Origin: an uncultured Eubacteriales bacterium
Lineage (GTDB): Bacteria; Bacillota; Clostridia; Peptostreptococcales; Anaerovoracaceae
Length of the DNA stretch: 64,000 nucleotides
Direction of reading: 5' to 3'
Assembly: GCA_902778565.1 (NCBI GenBank)
Contig: CACYYH010000003.1
Location: 1 to 64,000 of the forward strand
Positions 46,186 to 54,769 of the stretch are shown piece by piece. The translations under genes and the position numbers were made by a program. The notes under the pieces were generated by a model. That model saw only the letters and a program-made list of their open reading frames with translations, was not told the origin of the DNA and made no database searches. Within the stretch, counting starts at the first letter, position 1; each line of letters begins with the position of its first letter.

Positions 46186-46839
46186 ATGATAATAGAACTT
46201 AAGAATGTTAGTTTTAAATATGAAAAAGGTGCTGAGCCGGTATTCACAGACCTGGATCTTAAGGTTGAAGAGGGGACCTGTCTCGCGGTGACCGGAGATA
46301 ACGGATCCGGGAAGACTACGCTCTTCAGGATCATAAACGGTCTGAGTTTTCCGGATAAGGGTGAGTATCTCTACAAAGGAACTGTGATAAACGAGGCATA
46401 TCTCAAGGACAATGCCTGCTCCAAGCGTTTTCATAAGGAGATAGGCTATCTCTTTCAGAATCCGGATACCATGCTCTTCAATTCCAGCGTCTATGATGAG
46501 GTGGCTTTCGGCCCCAGACAGATGGGCTTAAGGGATGAAGAGGTGGAGGAGAGAGTAAGAGACTGCCTGAAACTCTTTGAAATAGAGGATCTGGCGGATA
46601 AAGTACCCTACCATCTGAGCGGCGGTCAGAAAAAATGGGTGGCGCTGGCTTCGGTTATAGCTTTGAACCCTGAAGTGCTGGTGCTGGACGAGCCCTTCGC
46701 GGGACTGGACAGCAAAAAAGAGGCCTGGCTGGTAGATTTTCTGAGGGAACTGAAAGCAGCCGGAAAGACCCTGATAATCGCGACACATAAAGAAGAGATC
46801 ATAAAAGACCTGGCGGACGGGACGTTCATGCTGGGATAA
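46186..46839 (+). CDS. cbiO: ECF transporter ATPase CbiO
   Basis: 217 residues. Walker A GDNGSGKTT (about 37-45), Q-loop YLFQNPD, signature LSGGQKK, Walker B VLVLDEP and H-loop ATHK are complete. Slightly shorter than typical CbiO (about 270), lacking a C-terminal extension. It powers CbiMQO import and is two bases downstream of cbiQ. Confidence 0.93.
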   Translation: MIIELKNVSFKYEKGAEPVFTDLDLKVEEGTCLAVTGDNGSGKTTLFRIINGLSFPDKGEYLYKGTVINEAYLKDNACSKRFHKEIGYLFQNPDTMLFNSSVYDEVAFGPRQMGLRDEEVEERVRDCLKLFEIEDLADKVPYHLSGGQKKWVALASVIALNPEVLVLDEPFAGLDSKKEAWLVDFLRELKAAGKTLIIATHKEEIIKDLADGTFMLG

Positions 46840-46868
46840 GCTAAAGACGATATTTTAAATTTAAGAAA

Positions 46869-46897
46869 AGAAAAGCCTTGTTTTTCAAGGCTTTTCT
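46869..46897 (+). terminator. Terminator of the cbiMQO operon
   Basis: AAAAGCCTTG and CAAGGCTTTT pair around TTTTT, with T-rich sequence after the right arm. Confidence 0.85.
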
Positions 46898-46903
46898 TGA
46901 CTT

Positions 46904-46950
46904 TATACTTCTTTGGAAGTATACTATATATATAACTCCAGAGAAGTATA
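46904..46950 (+). promoter_or_regulatory. Tandem operators before the ART toxin gene
   Basis: A perfect inverted repeat TATACTTC-N4-GAAGTATA (46904-46923) is followed by a second, imperfect copy (46931-46950), centres 27 bp apart, around an AT-rich -10-like stretch. The HTH protein of the same operon is the obvious binder. Confidence 0.7.
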
Positions 46951-46962
46951 GCGGTGAAAAAT

Positions 46963-47613
46963 ATGAAAAAGACTCTTTACCACGGCTCTTACGAGATCGT
47001 GCAGGAACCTAAGTATGGCAGAGGAAAGGAATACAACGACTACGGGCAGGGTTTCTACCTGACAGAGGATCCGGACCTGGCCTGCGAGTGGGCTGTAAAC
47101 GATGGCCTTGACGGATTCGTCAGCCGGTATGAGATAGAGATGGATGACCTCAGCATTCTTTGCCTGAATTCTGAGGAATACAGCATTCTGCACTGGCTGG
47201 CTCTTCTGGTGGATAACCGGAGGTTCCGCATATCCACGCCGGTTATGGCCAGAGCGAAGGAATGGCTCACAGAGAACTACCTGATAGACCTGGGTTTTTA
47301 TGATGCGGTCATAGGTTACAGGGCAGATGACTCGTATTTTACTTTTGCAAAGGATTTTCTGAACAACAGTATCACCCTGGGACAGCTGTCTCAGGCAATG
47401 AAACTTGGCGAACTGGGAGAGCAGTTCGTGATCAAGAGCAGATTTGCTTTTGATATGCTTGAGTTCAGGGGGTTCGAACCCGTGGACAGCGCTCTTTACT
47501 ATCCGAAAAGGAAAGCAAGAGACGAGATGGCCAGAGCAGAATACTTCAGGATGCTTGAGAAAGAGAGCGAAGATGGCATATACATTCAGGATCTCATGAA
47601 AGGAGGCAGATGA
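46963..47613 (+). CDS. DUF3990-type ADP-ribosyltransferase-like toxin
   Basis: 216 residues. LYHGSYEIV at the start and DYGQGFYLTEDPDLACEWA (about residues 28-46) match DUF3990 proteins, which have an ADP-ribosyltransferase-like fold. Later motifs include FYDAVIGYRADDSYF and FVIKSRFAFDMLEF. It is encoded just before an HTH protein and behind tandem operators, as in toxin-antitoxin operons. The ATG at 46963 is preferred to a GTG at 46954, although its ribosome site is weak. Target and activity are unknown. Confidence 0.7.
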   Translation: MKKTLYHGSYEIVQEPKYGRGKEYNDYGQGFYLTEDPDLACEWAVNDGLDGFVSRYEIEMDDLSILCLNSEEYSILHWLALLVDNRRFRISTPVMARAKEWLTENYLIDLGFYDAVIGYRADDSYFTFAKDFLNNSITLGQLSQAMKLGELGEQFVIKSRFAFDMLEFRGFEPVDSALYYPKRKARDEMARAEYFRMLEKESEDGIYIQDLMKGGR

Positions 47614-47614
47614 A

Positions 47615-48262
47615 ATGGCAGCATATGATGAAATGTATCTGAATGAAGCCATGGCCGACCTTGGTGAGGCGGTGGAATACGCAGTGAAAGGCTGCGGGAT
47701 GGATATGGATGTGTTTTTCGGACTGTTTTTAAGCAGCGGAATAGCCGCTCAGTTCGAAAAAGGAAATCCAAAGTACGTTTCCGGCATGTCGGGAACCGAA
47801 CTGGTCCTGGAGATCATGAACAAGGCGAACTACAGGGTCAATGTGCCGGAAGCGGCGAAGGAATACGAAGCCACGCCCGAATACTGGTGCGGCTGGATCC
47901 TGGCATATTACCAGTGGCGGAGCGGCATGATCTTCAGGAAGATCCTTAAGAAGGTCAAGGCTGAGACTCTGCTCAGAATGTATGTGACGCTCCATGAAGC
48001 TCCTGAGGAAAAGGCGCTGGATACGCTGGACGGGATCATGAACAGAGAGAATGAGGTCCGCAGACTGCAGCAGCTTCGAAGGGTCTACGGTTATTCCCAG
48101 AGCATGCTGGCCAGGAAGAGCGGCATAAACCTCAGGACTCTACAGCAGTACGAATCCGGGGCAAAGGATATAAACAAAGCCTCCGTTACTACGCTGAAGG
48201 CTTTGGCGGATACTTTGGGAGTCGGCATGGAAGAACTGATGGAGCCCGGGAACAGAAACTAA
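47615..48262 (+). CDS. HTH (Xre-type) partner of the ART-like toxin, DUF3791-like N-terminus
   Basis: 215 residues. The N-terminal half (DLGEAVEYAVKGCGMDMD, then FLSSGIAAQFEKGNP) resembles DUF3791-type partners that are often found with DUF3990 genes. The C-terminal 65 residues are an Xre HTH (LRRVYGYSQSMLARKSGINL followed by QQYESGAKDINKAS). The fused arrangement would make one protein both neutraliser and repressor. AGGAGG precedes the ATG, which is one base after the toxin stop. Confidence 0.68.
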   Translation: MAAYDEMYLNEAMADLGEAVEYAVKGCGMDMDVFFGLFLSSGIAAQFEKGNPKYVSGMSGTELVLEIMNKANYRVNVPEAAKEYEATPEYWCGWILAYYQWRSGMIFRKILKKVKAETLLRMYVTLHEAPEEKALDTLDGIMNRENEVRRLQQLRRVYGYSQSMLARKSGINLRTLQQYESGAKDINKASVTTLKALADTLGVGMEELMEPGNRN

Positions 48263-48271
48263 AGAAAAAAA

Positions 48272-48303
48272 GAAAAGGTCGGGTTTTCACCCGGCCTTTT
48301 TAA
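48272..48303. terminator. Bidirectional terminator between convergent operons
   Basis: AAAAGGTCGGG and CCCGGCCTTTT pair around TTTTCA with A/T runs on both sides, ending the ART operon (plus) and the M20 hydrolase gene (minus). Confidence 0.85.
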
Positions 48304-49469
48304 GTTAAGCTGTGTACGAATTCTTTTCTTATTGCTCGGAGGAGTTCCGGATCTTCCATGACCCTGAGGCCTGTGAGAGCCATGGCTTCGGCAGACCATT
48401 TCATGGCATTGTCTCCGGCTTCCGTCATGGTGGCTTCTCTGAATTCAGGAGTGTGAAGATCGGTTCCCGGACAGCCGATACCTACGAGAGGAACAATGGT
48501 AGGGACTTTCCAACTAACGTCTCCAAGGTCCAGAGACGCTCCAAAATCACCGTCCTCAAAGGCCTCGCCGCTCAGTTCTTCATATATGTCCTCGAAGACC
48601 TGAGCCAGGGTCCTGTTGGTGTTGAGTGGAAGGTTAGGAGCTTCGTCGCCTTCGATGGTGTAGGTGGAACCGTTCATTTCACAGGCAGCTTCGGCAGCGC
48701 TCCTTATTATCGCCTCCGCAGCTTTTATAGGCCCCGGAGAATATGCACGGGCAGCAAATTTCACCACGGTATGATCGGGGATGATGGAGTATTTGACTCC
48801 TCCCTCCGGAATAACGCCGTGGAGGTTAAGACCATCTATTTCAAGTTTCTCATAATTCACCATCTGATAGAAGTTTACCGCTGTATCCAGGGCGTTTATG
48901 CCGTCCTCAGGATGAAGCCCCGCGTGGGCAGCCTTGCCGTAGAAGTCTACCTTCCATGAATCAAAGGCGGTGGATCTCCCTGATCTCTGGTTATGGCCGT
49001 AAGGGTGGATATTGATGAGAACGTCGACCTCGCTGAAAGCTCCGGCGTTAGCCATGTCGATCTTACAGTCCAGATTTTCCTCTCCCGGTGTGCCGTAGAG
49101 TACGACCTTGCCTCCCAGCTCGTCAACTGCAGTGCGGAGAGCCACAGCGGCGCCTGTAGGAGCCGAGGCTATGATGTTATGTCCGCAGGCATGTCCGATC
49201 TCAGGCAGGGCGTCGTATTCGGCGGTGAATCCGATGGCGACCCCGGGGCGGCCGCTGTCATAGGCGGCTCTGAAAGCCCAAGGGATGTCGCAGAAATCCT
49301 CAGTCACATCGAAGCCCTGCTTCCTGAGGTAGGCAATGAGCAGTGCGCTGGACTTTTCCTCTTCTCCTCCGGTCTCGGGGAATTCGTAGAGATAGCGCTT
49401 GATCCCCATGAGGGTATCAAGCTGGTCGTCTATGGAGTTTTTAATGTTTTCTTCGAATGTTTTGCTCAT
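48300..49469 (-). CDS. M20D-family amidohydrolase (first paralogue)
   Basis: 389 residues of the M20 amidohydrolase family, which removes acyl or aminoacyl groups from amino acids and short peptides (AbgB, HmrA and N-acyl aminoacylase types). Metal ligands are visible in GHACGHN, TPGEEN, AAHAG and the late HTPEF. A paralogue at 54770 shares long stretches with it (for example GRPGV and TAEYDALPEIGH), roughly 60% by eye. It lies six bases downstream of the flavin oxidoreductase gene. Substrate unknown. Confidence 0.85.
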   Translation of the reverse strand: MSKTFEENIKNSIDDQLDTLMGIKRYLYEFPETGGEEEKSSALLIAYLRKQGFDVTEDFCDIPWAFRAAYDSGRPGVAIGFTAEYDALPEIGHACGHNIIASAPTGAAVALRTAVDELGGKVVLYGTPGEENLDCKIDMANAGAFSEVDVLINIHPYGHNQRSGRSTAFDSWKVDFYGKAAHAGLHPEDGINALDTAVNFYQMVNYEKLEIDGLNLHGVIPEGGVKYSIIPDHTVVKFAARAYSPGPIKAAEAIIRSAAEAACEMNGSTYTIEGDEAPNLPLNTNRTLAQVFEDIYEELSGEAFEDGDFGASLDLGDVSWKVPTIVPLVGIGCPGTDLHTPEFREATMTEAGDNAMKWSAEAMALTGLRVMEDPELLRAIRKEFVHSLT

Positions 49470-49475
49470 AAGCCA

Positions 49476-49865
49476 TTAAAATTCGATGGTTTCGGGAGCT
49501 GCTGTGAAGCTTGAGAAGGTTGCCTTGGCATCCTTGAAGTAAAGGACTGCGGTGTTGGGGTCATTCTCGTCATACATTGCTCTCAGCTGAGGATAGTCGT
49601 CCAGCATGTGCTTCTTGGCAGCAACGTTGTCGTCGTCAACAAGGGTGCCGGCCAGTCTCAGCCATTTTTCGCCGTCGAAGCAGCAGAGTTCTACCTTGGC
49701 TCCGTTTGCCTGCTTGAAAACGTCTTTGCCCTTGCCGGTCTGGATATAGAGCTTGCCCTCGAAAAGATCGATGGTTCCGAAGGGCCTTACTCTGGCCTGA
49801 TCGCCATCGACGGTTGCCAGATAGTATGTTCCGCATTTCTTGATGAATTCGTAGATTTTTTCCAT
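49476..49865 (-). CDS. Pyridoxamine 5'-phosphate oxidase-like flavin protein
   Basis: 129 residues of the small split-barrel FMN-binding fold. YYLATVDGDQARVRPFGTID, LYIQTGKGKDVFKQ and VELCCFDGEKWLRLAG are the usual motifs. Similar clostridial proteins bind FMN or F420-like cofactors; a true PdxH function is unlikely at this size. AGGAGG precedes the ATG, and it is cotranscribed with the M20D hydrolase. Confidence 0.82.
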   Translation of the reverse strand: MEKIYEFIKKCGTYYLATVDGDQARVRPFGTIDLFEGKLYIQTGKGKDVFKQANGAKVELCCFDGEKWLRLAGTLVDDDNVAAKKHMLDDYPQLRAMYDENDPNTAVLYFKDAKATFSSFTAAPETIEF

Positions 49866-49905
49866 GTCATGCCTCCTTGAATGTTATGTAAAAGTATATG
49901 TTAAG

Positions 49906-51084
49906 CTATAGTTTTTCTTTCAGTTCTTTGCAGTAGTCGATGAGATAGGCCATGTTAAGCTGCTGGGCATCCGAAGCCTTCTTGAAGTCGAGGCCGGTGA
50001 TCTGGGCGATCTTGTCCATGCGGTATCTCAAAGTGTTCTCATGCTGGTGAAGATCCTTTGCGGCTTCCGGAAAACTCATGCCGTAGCCCGCCCATGCAGC
50101 CAGGGTCTCCATGAGTTTGCCGTTGTTCTCGATGTCAAAATCTCTGATGGGAGAAAGGATGCCTCGGCTGAAATCCTGCATCGTCTTGTCTCCGGTGAGA
50201 GGGAAGACCATGCGGAGAAGCCCCAGATCGTCAAAGCTGACAAAGTTATCGCCCCACTCGCCTGAGATCAGGGCGGCATACATGGCTTCCCTGATGGAAT
50301 ATCCCAGTTCTCCAAGATAATAGTGGGTGCTGCTGATGCCTACTGAAGCGTCCGGAAGGTCAAGTTCCTCCTTTATGGCCTCTACAATGGCTGTATCCTT
50401 AAGGAAGGCCTTGTGCTCCCAGGTGGTGATGTAAAGGATGCCCCTGCCTAAAGGTGCCAGCGTAGCCTCGGGGATATCCAGAGGTGAGCCTATGTATCTT
50501 CTCAGCCGGTCAGCAAAGGAATCCCTGCTCATACGGTCCCCCTGGAAGATGTAGTAGACCTTATGCTGGGTCTCAAAGGAGGGATTGATGAGCTTGGCGT
50601 GGCTGAAGACCTCCTGCTCGTTTGTGAGGGAGGTAGTGATGGCGTCCAGCACCCGCTCCACGTTTCCTGCTGAAGACTGCCTGATGATGGCGGTCTTCAC
50701 GTCGAAAATGATATCCTCCACGTAGATATTGTCCGTCTCCAGTACGAAAACAGGGTAGTTCTTGGCTTCCGCGTACCGAAGTATGGTATCAGGGATATGG
50801 ATCCTGAAGATGTCCTTGATGACCAGCCCGCAGGTGCCCGCGTTTATCAGATCCTTGATGGCGTCTGCCACCAGATTCGGGTTATCTCTGGCGTACATCA
50901 GTGTGCTGACCACCAGCTGTCCCTCGTCGAAGTTATAGTGGCGGTATTTACCGCTGATTTCCGGCAGGAACTCATAGTCCAGTATGCCCACAGAGCCTAC
51001 CCGGCGGGAAAAGCCGCCTTTGCCGCAGAGCAGCCGGAGGTTTTCTTTATAGGTGTTGTAAAAGTCTGAAATCGTATAATTCAT
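49906..51084 (-). CDS. PucR/CdaR-family transcriptional regulator
   Basis: 392 residues. The C-terminal HTH_30 (about residues 330-385, with MSFPEAAKDLHQHENTLRYRMDKI split across helices) is diagnostic of the PucR/CdaR family. The middle has a GGDEF-like/CdaR domain (LDLPDASVGISS) and the N-terminal part is a PucR-like sensor. Family members control purine, sugar-acid or amino-acid catabolism in response to substrate. It is divergent from the aminotransferase gene and probably controls the surrounding cluster. Confidence 0.85.
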   Translation of the reverse strand: MNYTISDFYNTYKENLRLLCGKGGFSRRVGSVGILDYEFLPEISGKYRHYNFDEGQLVVSTLMYARDNPNLVADAIKDLINAGTCGLVIKDIFRIHIPDTILRYAEAKNYPVFVLETDNIYVEDIIFDVKTAIIRQSSAGNVERVLDAITTSLTNEQEVFSHAKLINPSFETQHKVYYIFQGDRMSRDSFADRLRRYIGSPLDIPEATLAPLGRGILYITTWEHKAFLKDTAIVEAIKEELDLPDASVGISSTHYYLGELGYSIREAMYAALISGEWGDNFVSFDDLGLLRMVFPLTGDKTMQDFSRGILSPIRDFDIENNGKLMETLAAWAGYGMSFPEAAKDLHQHENTLRYRMDKIAQITGLDFKKASDAQQLNMAYLIDYCKELKEKL

Positions 51085-51227
51085 GTTTAGAAAAAATTAC
51101 AATGATAATGGTGCTGGTTTGTAGAAAACCGCGAATAATTCTCGTTCTTGTTTAATTTAATTATAAAACATTACAAAATTCTTTGCAATAATTTAGAATA
51201 ATTTTTAGAATTTCCAAATGTTTTTTG

Positions 51228-51256
51228 TTGTTTACGCAGCGCGGCAGAAATATAAT
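51228..51256 (+). promoter_or_regulatory. Promoter in the regulator-aminotransferase gap
   Basis: TTGTTT (51228-51233) and TATAAT (51251-51256) are 17 bp apart. Two more TATAAT boxes lie at 51313 and 51323, nearer the gene. The 282-bp gap also holds AT-rich repeated TTTAGAAT words that might bind the PucR-type regulator. Confidence 0.5.
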
Positions 51257-51366
51257 GAAGGCACAGCAGAAAGCCTTTAAAGGATAAATATACGATATTA
51301 TTCAAAAGCTCTTATAATATGGTATAATAAAGCCGACAACCTGACGGCATACAGACGGAGGACAAT

Positions 51367-52488
51367 ATGAAGATCAAAACATTCAAAGTAGAACAGTGGA
51401 TGAACGAGTGGGAGACCAAGTGCAAATACAACCTTGCAGAGACCTGCATCGATTCCCTCACCATAAAAGAACTCCTGGAACTGGCAGGAGAAGACGTTGA
51501 GAAGTACATGATGGAGCTGGCGGCTACCAGACTGACATACGGTCACATCTACGGATCCCCGGAACTCCTGGAAGGTATCGCTTCTCTCTATGAGAACGTA
51601 GCGCCTGAAGAGATCATCCCGACACACGGAGCCATCGGAGCCAACTATCAGGTCATAAACACACTGATAGAGCCTACAGACAATATGGTATCCGTAATGC
51701 CCACTTATCAGCAGCACTATTCCATCCCTGAATCCATCGGAGCTGAAGTAAGACTGCTGAACCTCAATTATGAGAATAAATTTCTCCCGGATCTGGATTA
51801 CCTCAGATCCATCGTGGATGATAATACAAAGATGATCACCATCAACAACCCCAATAACCCTTCGGGCTCCTGGATCCCCCTGGACGTAATGAAGGAGATC
51901 GTAGAGATCGCAAGATCAGTTGATGCATATGTGCTTTGCGACGAGGTTTACAGAGGCATCAGCGAGGACGGTTCATACCTTCCTTCCATCGTCGACATCT
52001 ATGAGAAAGGCATCTCCGTAGGTTCCATGTCCAAGTGCTACTCTCTGGCAGGCCTGAGACTTGGATGGATCGTTTCAAAGGACCCTGAAGTCATACACCT
52101 TTGCCGTGAGAGAAGAGACTACGATACCATCAGCTGCGCAGCCATCGACGACAAGCTGGCAGCGCTGGCTCTTAAGCATAAGGATAAGATCATCGAGAGA
52201 AACAGAGAGATACTGAATACCAACCGTAAGATCCTTGACGACTGGGTAAACGCCACACCTGAGGTTTACTACATCAGACCTGTTGCAGGAACCACCGCCC
52301 TTGTTTACTACAAGAAGGATATGCTCTCCAGAGATCTCTGCATAGACCTTCTTCTGAAGAAGGGCGTGATGTTCACACCGGGCGAGTGCTTCGAGATCGA
52401 GCATTCCGTACGTATCGGCTATGCTTTCGACTCCAAGCTCCTCAAGGAGGGACTTGATCTCTTTGCAGAATACTTAAGAGAAATATAA
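51367..52488 (+). CDS. Class I/II PLP aminotransferase
   Basis: 373 residues, fold type I. The PLP lysine is in SMSKCYSLAGLRLGW (about residues 222-236), with NNPNNPSG (about 160) and the early YGHIYGSPELLEGIA. The sequence is closest in style to the aspartate/kynurenine-type transaminases and to capreomycidine-synthase-like enzymes. Substrate unknown; context suggests amino-acid catabolism. Confidence 0.85.
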   Translation: MKIKTFKVEQWMNEWETKCKYNLAETCIDSLTIKELLELAGEDVEKYMMELAATRLTYGHIYGSPELLEGIASLYENVAPEEIIPTHGAIGANYQVINTLIEPTDNMVSVMPTYQQHYSIPESIGAEVRLLNLNYENKFLPDLDYLRSIVDDNTKMITINNPNNPSGSWIPLDVMKEIVEIARSVDAYVLCDEVYRGISEDGSYLPSIVDIYEKGISVGSMSKCYSLAGLRLGWIVSKDPEVIHLCRERRDYDTISCAAIDDKLAALALKHKDKIIERNREILNTNRKILDDWVNATPEVYYIRPVAGTTALVYYKKDMLSRDLCIDLLLKKGVMFTPGECFEIEHSVRIGYAFDSKLLKEGLDLFAEYLREI

Positions 52489-52530
52489 GGAACCGGTGAG
52501 AAGGTACTATTACTAAATGAGTTGTTGACG

Positions 52531-52580
52531 GATAGCATGGTTTTGCGAGATAATAAAGCAAAACTATGCTATCGTTTTTT
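52531..52580 (+). terminator. Hairpin with T-run before the homoserine dehydrogenase gene
   Basis: GATAGCATGGTTTTGC pairs with GCAAAACTATGCTATC with one mispaired patch and an 11-base loop, then GTTTTTT. The AGGAGG of the next gene follows at once, so this may be a terminator or an attenuator. Confidence 0.75.
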
Positions 52581-52591
52581 CAGGAGGAAAC

Positions 52592-53599
52592 ATGGACAGG
52601 ATCAGGATCGCTCTCATAGGCTACGGCAACGTGGGACAGGCATTCGCAAGGATGCTTAAGAGAAGAGAAGACTACATCAAAGAAACTTTCGGACTGGAGC
52701 CGGTCATAACAGCCATCTCCACAGGAAGACACGGCGGCATCACAAATGCTAACGGACTGGACACGAAGAACCTCACATATGACATGTTCGATAAGGACCT
52801 GAAGGCCATGGACGTGATAGATTTCGGCGAGTACGACGTGATGTGCGAGCTCACTCCCATAAACATCATGACGGGGCAGCCTGCCACAGACCACATCAGA
52901 AGGGCGCTGGAACTTAAAAAGCACGTTATCACCGCCAACAAAGGACCCATCGCCTGGCATTACAGGGAACTGCGAGATCTGGCAAAGAAGCAGGGCGTAC
53001 AGCTTTGCTATGAGGCCACCGTCATGGACGGAGTTCCGGTTTACAACATGGCTCAGGAGACTCTCAAAGGCTGCAAGATCACAGAAATCAAGGGTATTCT
53101 GAACGCCACAACCAACTTCATCCTTACAGAGATGGAGAAGGGCATAAGCTACGAGGACGCTATTGAAGAAGGCAGGCGTCAGGGCTTCGTGGAAGCGGAT
53201 CCGAGCATGGATCTGGACGGCTGGGACGCATCGGCCAAGCTCACCGCTCTGATGAACGTTCTCATGGATGAGACCATTACGCCTATGGATATAGACAGAA
53301 TAGGTATTTCCGGCATAACCAAGGAAGACCTGGACAAGGCGGCCGCTGAGGGAAAGAAGATCAAACTTCTCTGCCATGGCTATCTTAAAGACGGCAAAGC
53401 CATAGGAGAAGTAAAGCCCACACTGGTTGATAAAAACGATATGGCAGCCATAATGGACGCCACCATGTCCTATGTGACGGTGAACACCGATCTCATGGGA
53501 GAGGTCACAGTGGTGGAGCATGCCTTTGAGCCTGAGATCGACCATACTGCATACGGAGTGCTGAGCGACCTCTTAAGGATACTGACGAATACCAGGTAG
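52592..53599 (+). CDS. Homoserine dehydrogenase, short form
   Basis: 335 residues. The Rossmann motif IGYGNVGQAFARML (residues 9-22), the conserved HVITANKGPIA (about 109-119) and the catalytic-domain segment ATTNFILTEME fit homoserine dehydrogenase. It lacks the C-terminal ACT domain of regulated forms (about 430 residues), so feedback control by threonine is not expected. It lies beside a threonine dehydratase-like gene; a biosynthetic or catabolic direction cannot be chosen from sequence. The stop is TAG. Confidence 0.85.
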   Translation: MDRIRIALIGYGNVGQAFARMLKRREDYIKETFGLEPVITAISTGRHGGITNANGLDTKNLTYDMFDKDLKAMDVIDFGEYDVMCELTPINIMTGQPATDHIRRALELKKHVITANKGPIAWHYRELRDLAKKQGVQLCYEATVMDGVPVYNMAQETLKGCKITEIKGILNATTNFILTEMEKGISYEDAIEEGRRQGFVEADPSMDLDGWDASAKLTALMNVLMDETITPMDIDRIGISGITKEDLDKAAAEGKKIKLLCHGYLKDGKAIGEVKPTLVDKNDMAAIMDATMSYVTVNTDLMGEVTVVEHAFEPEIDHTAYGVLSDLLRILTNTR

Positions 53600-53611
53600 G
53601 CTTCAAATCCG

Positions 53612-53648
53612 TTGACACTCAAGCTTATGCTATGGTAAAATTAGCATA
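53612..53648 (+). promoter_or_regulatory. Promoter with inverted repeat around the -10
   Basis: TTGACA (53612-53617) and an extended TGGTAAAAT (-10 at 53636-53641) are 18 bp apart. TATGCTA / TAGCATA (53626-53632, 53642-53648) flank the -10. The same TAGCAT/ATGCTA words occur in the hairpin before the homoserine dehydrogenase gene. Confidence 0.6.
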
Positions 53649-53692
53649 CATTATATAACATGATGTCTGTTCAGACCCCGGTACTGAACGTC

Positions 53693-53765
53693 CAAGGCAT
53701 TGGCATACGCTCTGTTAGGGCCGATTTATCGGAGGAGCGCATGCCGATGCCTTGCGCACTTTTTT
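53693..53765 (+). terminator. Large hairpin before the threonine dehydratase-like gene
   Basis: A 20-bp stem with two imperfect pairs (53693-53712 with 53735-53754) encloses a nested CCGAT/ATCGG hairpin and is followed by CGCAC and seven T. It lies between promoter and gene, so it could attenuate this gene as well as end the one before. Confidence 0.8.
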
Positions 53766-53788
53766 GACCGGAAAAGGAGGAAAAAACC

Positions 53789-54751
53789 ATGAAATTCACA
53801 GCACAGGAAGTCTTTGACGCATACGACAGAATAAAACCTTACATACCGGACACTCCTCTGTACGAATCCGTTCATCTGGGAGACGGCGAGAGAAGATATT
53901 TTTTCAAGCTGGAGAACCTTCAGCCGGTCAAGAGCTTCAAGATCAGGGGAGCTCTGAATAAGATGCTGACTCTGACTGAAGAGGAAAAGGCCAGAGGCGT
54001 AGCCACAGTGTCTTCCGGGAACCACGGAACGTCCGTAGCATATGCTGCTAAGATGCTGGGGATAGAAACAGCTGATATAATAATCCCGGGACCCGCGCCG
54101 AAGGCCAAGGAGGAAATGATACGCTTCTTTGGAGGAAACGTCATGAGAATGGGATTTGATTACGACTCGGCTCATGCAGAAGGCATGAAATACATAGAAG
54201 AGCAGGGGCTCACATATATCGACGCATATTATGATGACCATAAGATATACGGCGGCCAGGGAACCATCGCCTGCGAGATCCTGAGACAGAACCCGGATAT
54301 CGATACCATCGTAGTACCTGTGGGCGGAGGAGGAATGTCCACAGGAATAGCGGTGGCAGCCAAGGCTATAAAGCCGGAGGTCAGGGTGATAGGCGTACAG
54401 ACTGAAGCCTGTCCGGCCTTCATAAAAGCATTTGAAGATAAGGTCTTTTACGATGAATACCCTGTGACGGGCGACACCATCTGCGACGCTACGGTAGGCG
54501 GCTGCGGCAAGCTGGCCTATGAAATGCTTCCGGATGTCATAGATGATATCATCGAATTAAAAGAAAGCACCATACGCAAGGCAACAAAGTTCATGATAAA
54601 AGATGAGCGTTTCATCGCCGAAGGGGGAAGTTGCATGACCATCGCGGCCGTAATGGACTACAGGGAGAGAGTAGGCGGAAAGAACGTAGCTCTGGTGATA
54701 TCCGGCGGAAACATCGACGGAGACCTGATGACACAGCTTTTGAACGAATAG
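53789..54751 (+). CDS. Threonine/serine dehydratase-like PLP enzyme
   Basis: 320 residues, fold type II. The PLP lysine lies in PVKSFKIRGALNKM (about residues 44-57), the phosphate-binding loop is VPVGGGGMSTG (about 178) and SSGNHG (about 75) binds the cofactor. The length and missing ACT regulatory domain match catabolic threonine dehydratase, serine racemase or related ammonia-lyases. AAAGGAGG precedes the ATG. The stop is TAG. Confidence 0.85.
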   Translation: MKFTAQEVFDAYDRIKPYIPDTPLYESVHLGDGERRYFFKLENLQPVKSFKIRGALNKMLTLTEEEKARGVATVSSGNHGTSVAYAAKMLGIETADIIIPGPAPKAKEEMIRFFGGNVMRMGFDYDSAHAEGMKYIEEQGLTYIDAYYDDHKIYGGQGTIACEILRQNPDIDTIVVPVGGGGMSTGIAVAAKAIKPEVRVIGVQTEACPAFIKAFEDKVFYDEYPVTGDTICDATVGGCGKLAYEMLPDVIDDIIELKESTIRKATKFMIKDERFIAEGGSCMTIAAVMDYRERVGGKNVALVISGGNIDGDLMTQLLNE

Positions 54752-54769
54752 ACAGCGAGGAGAGATATT

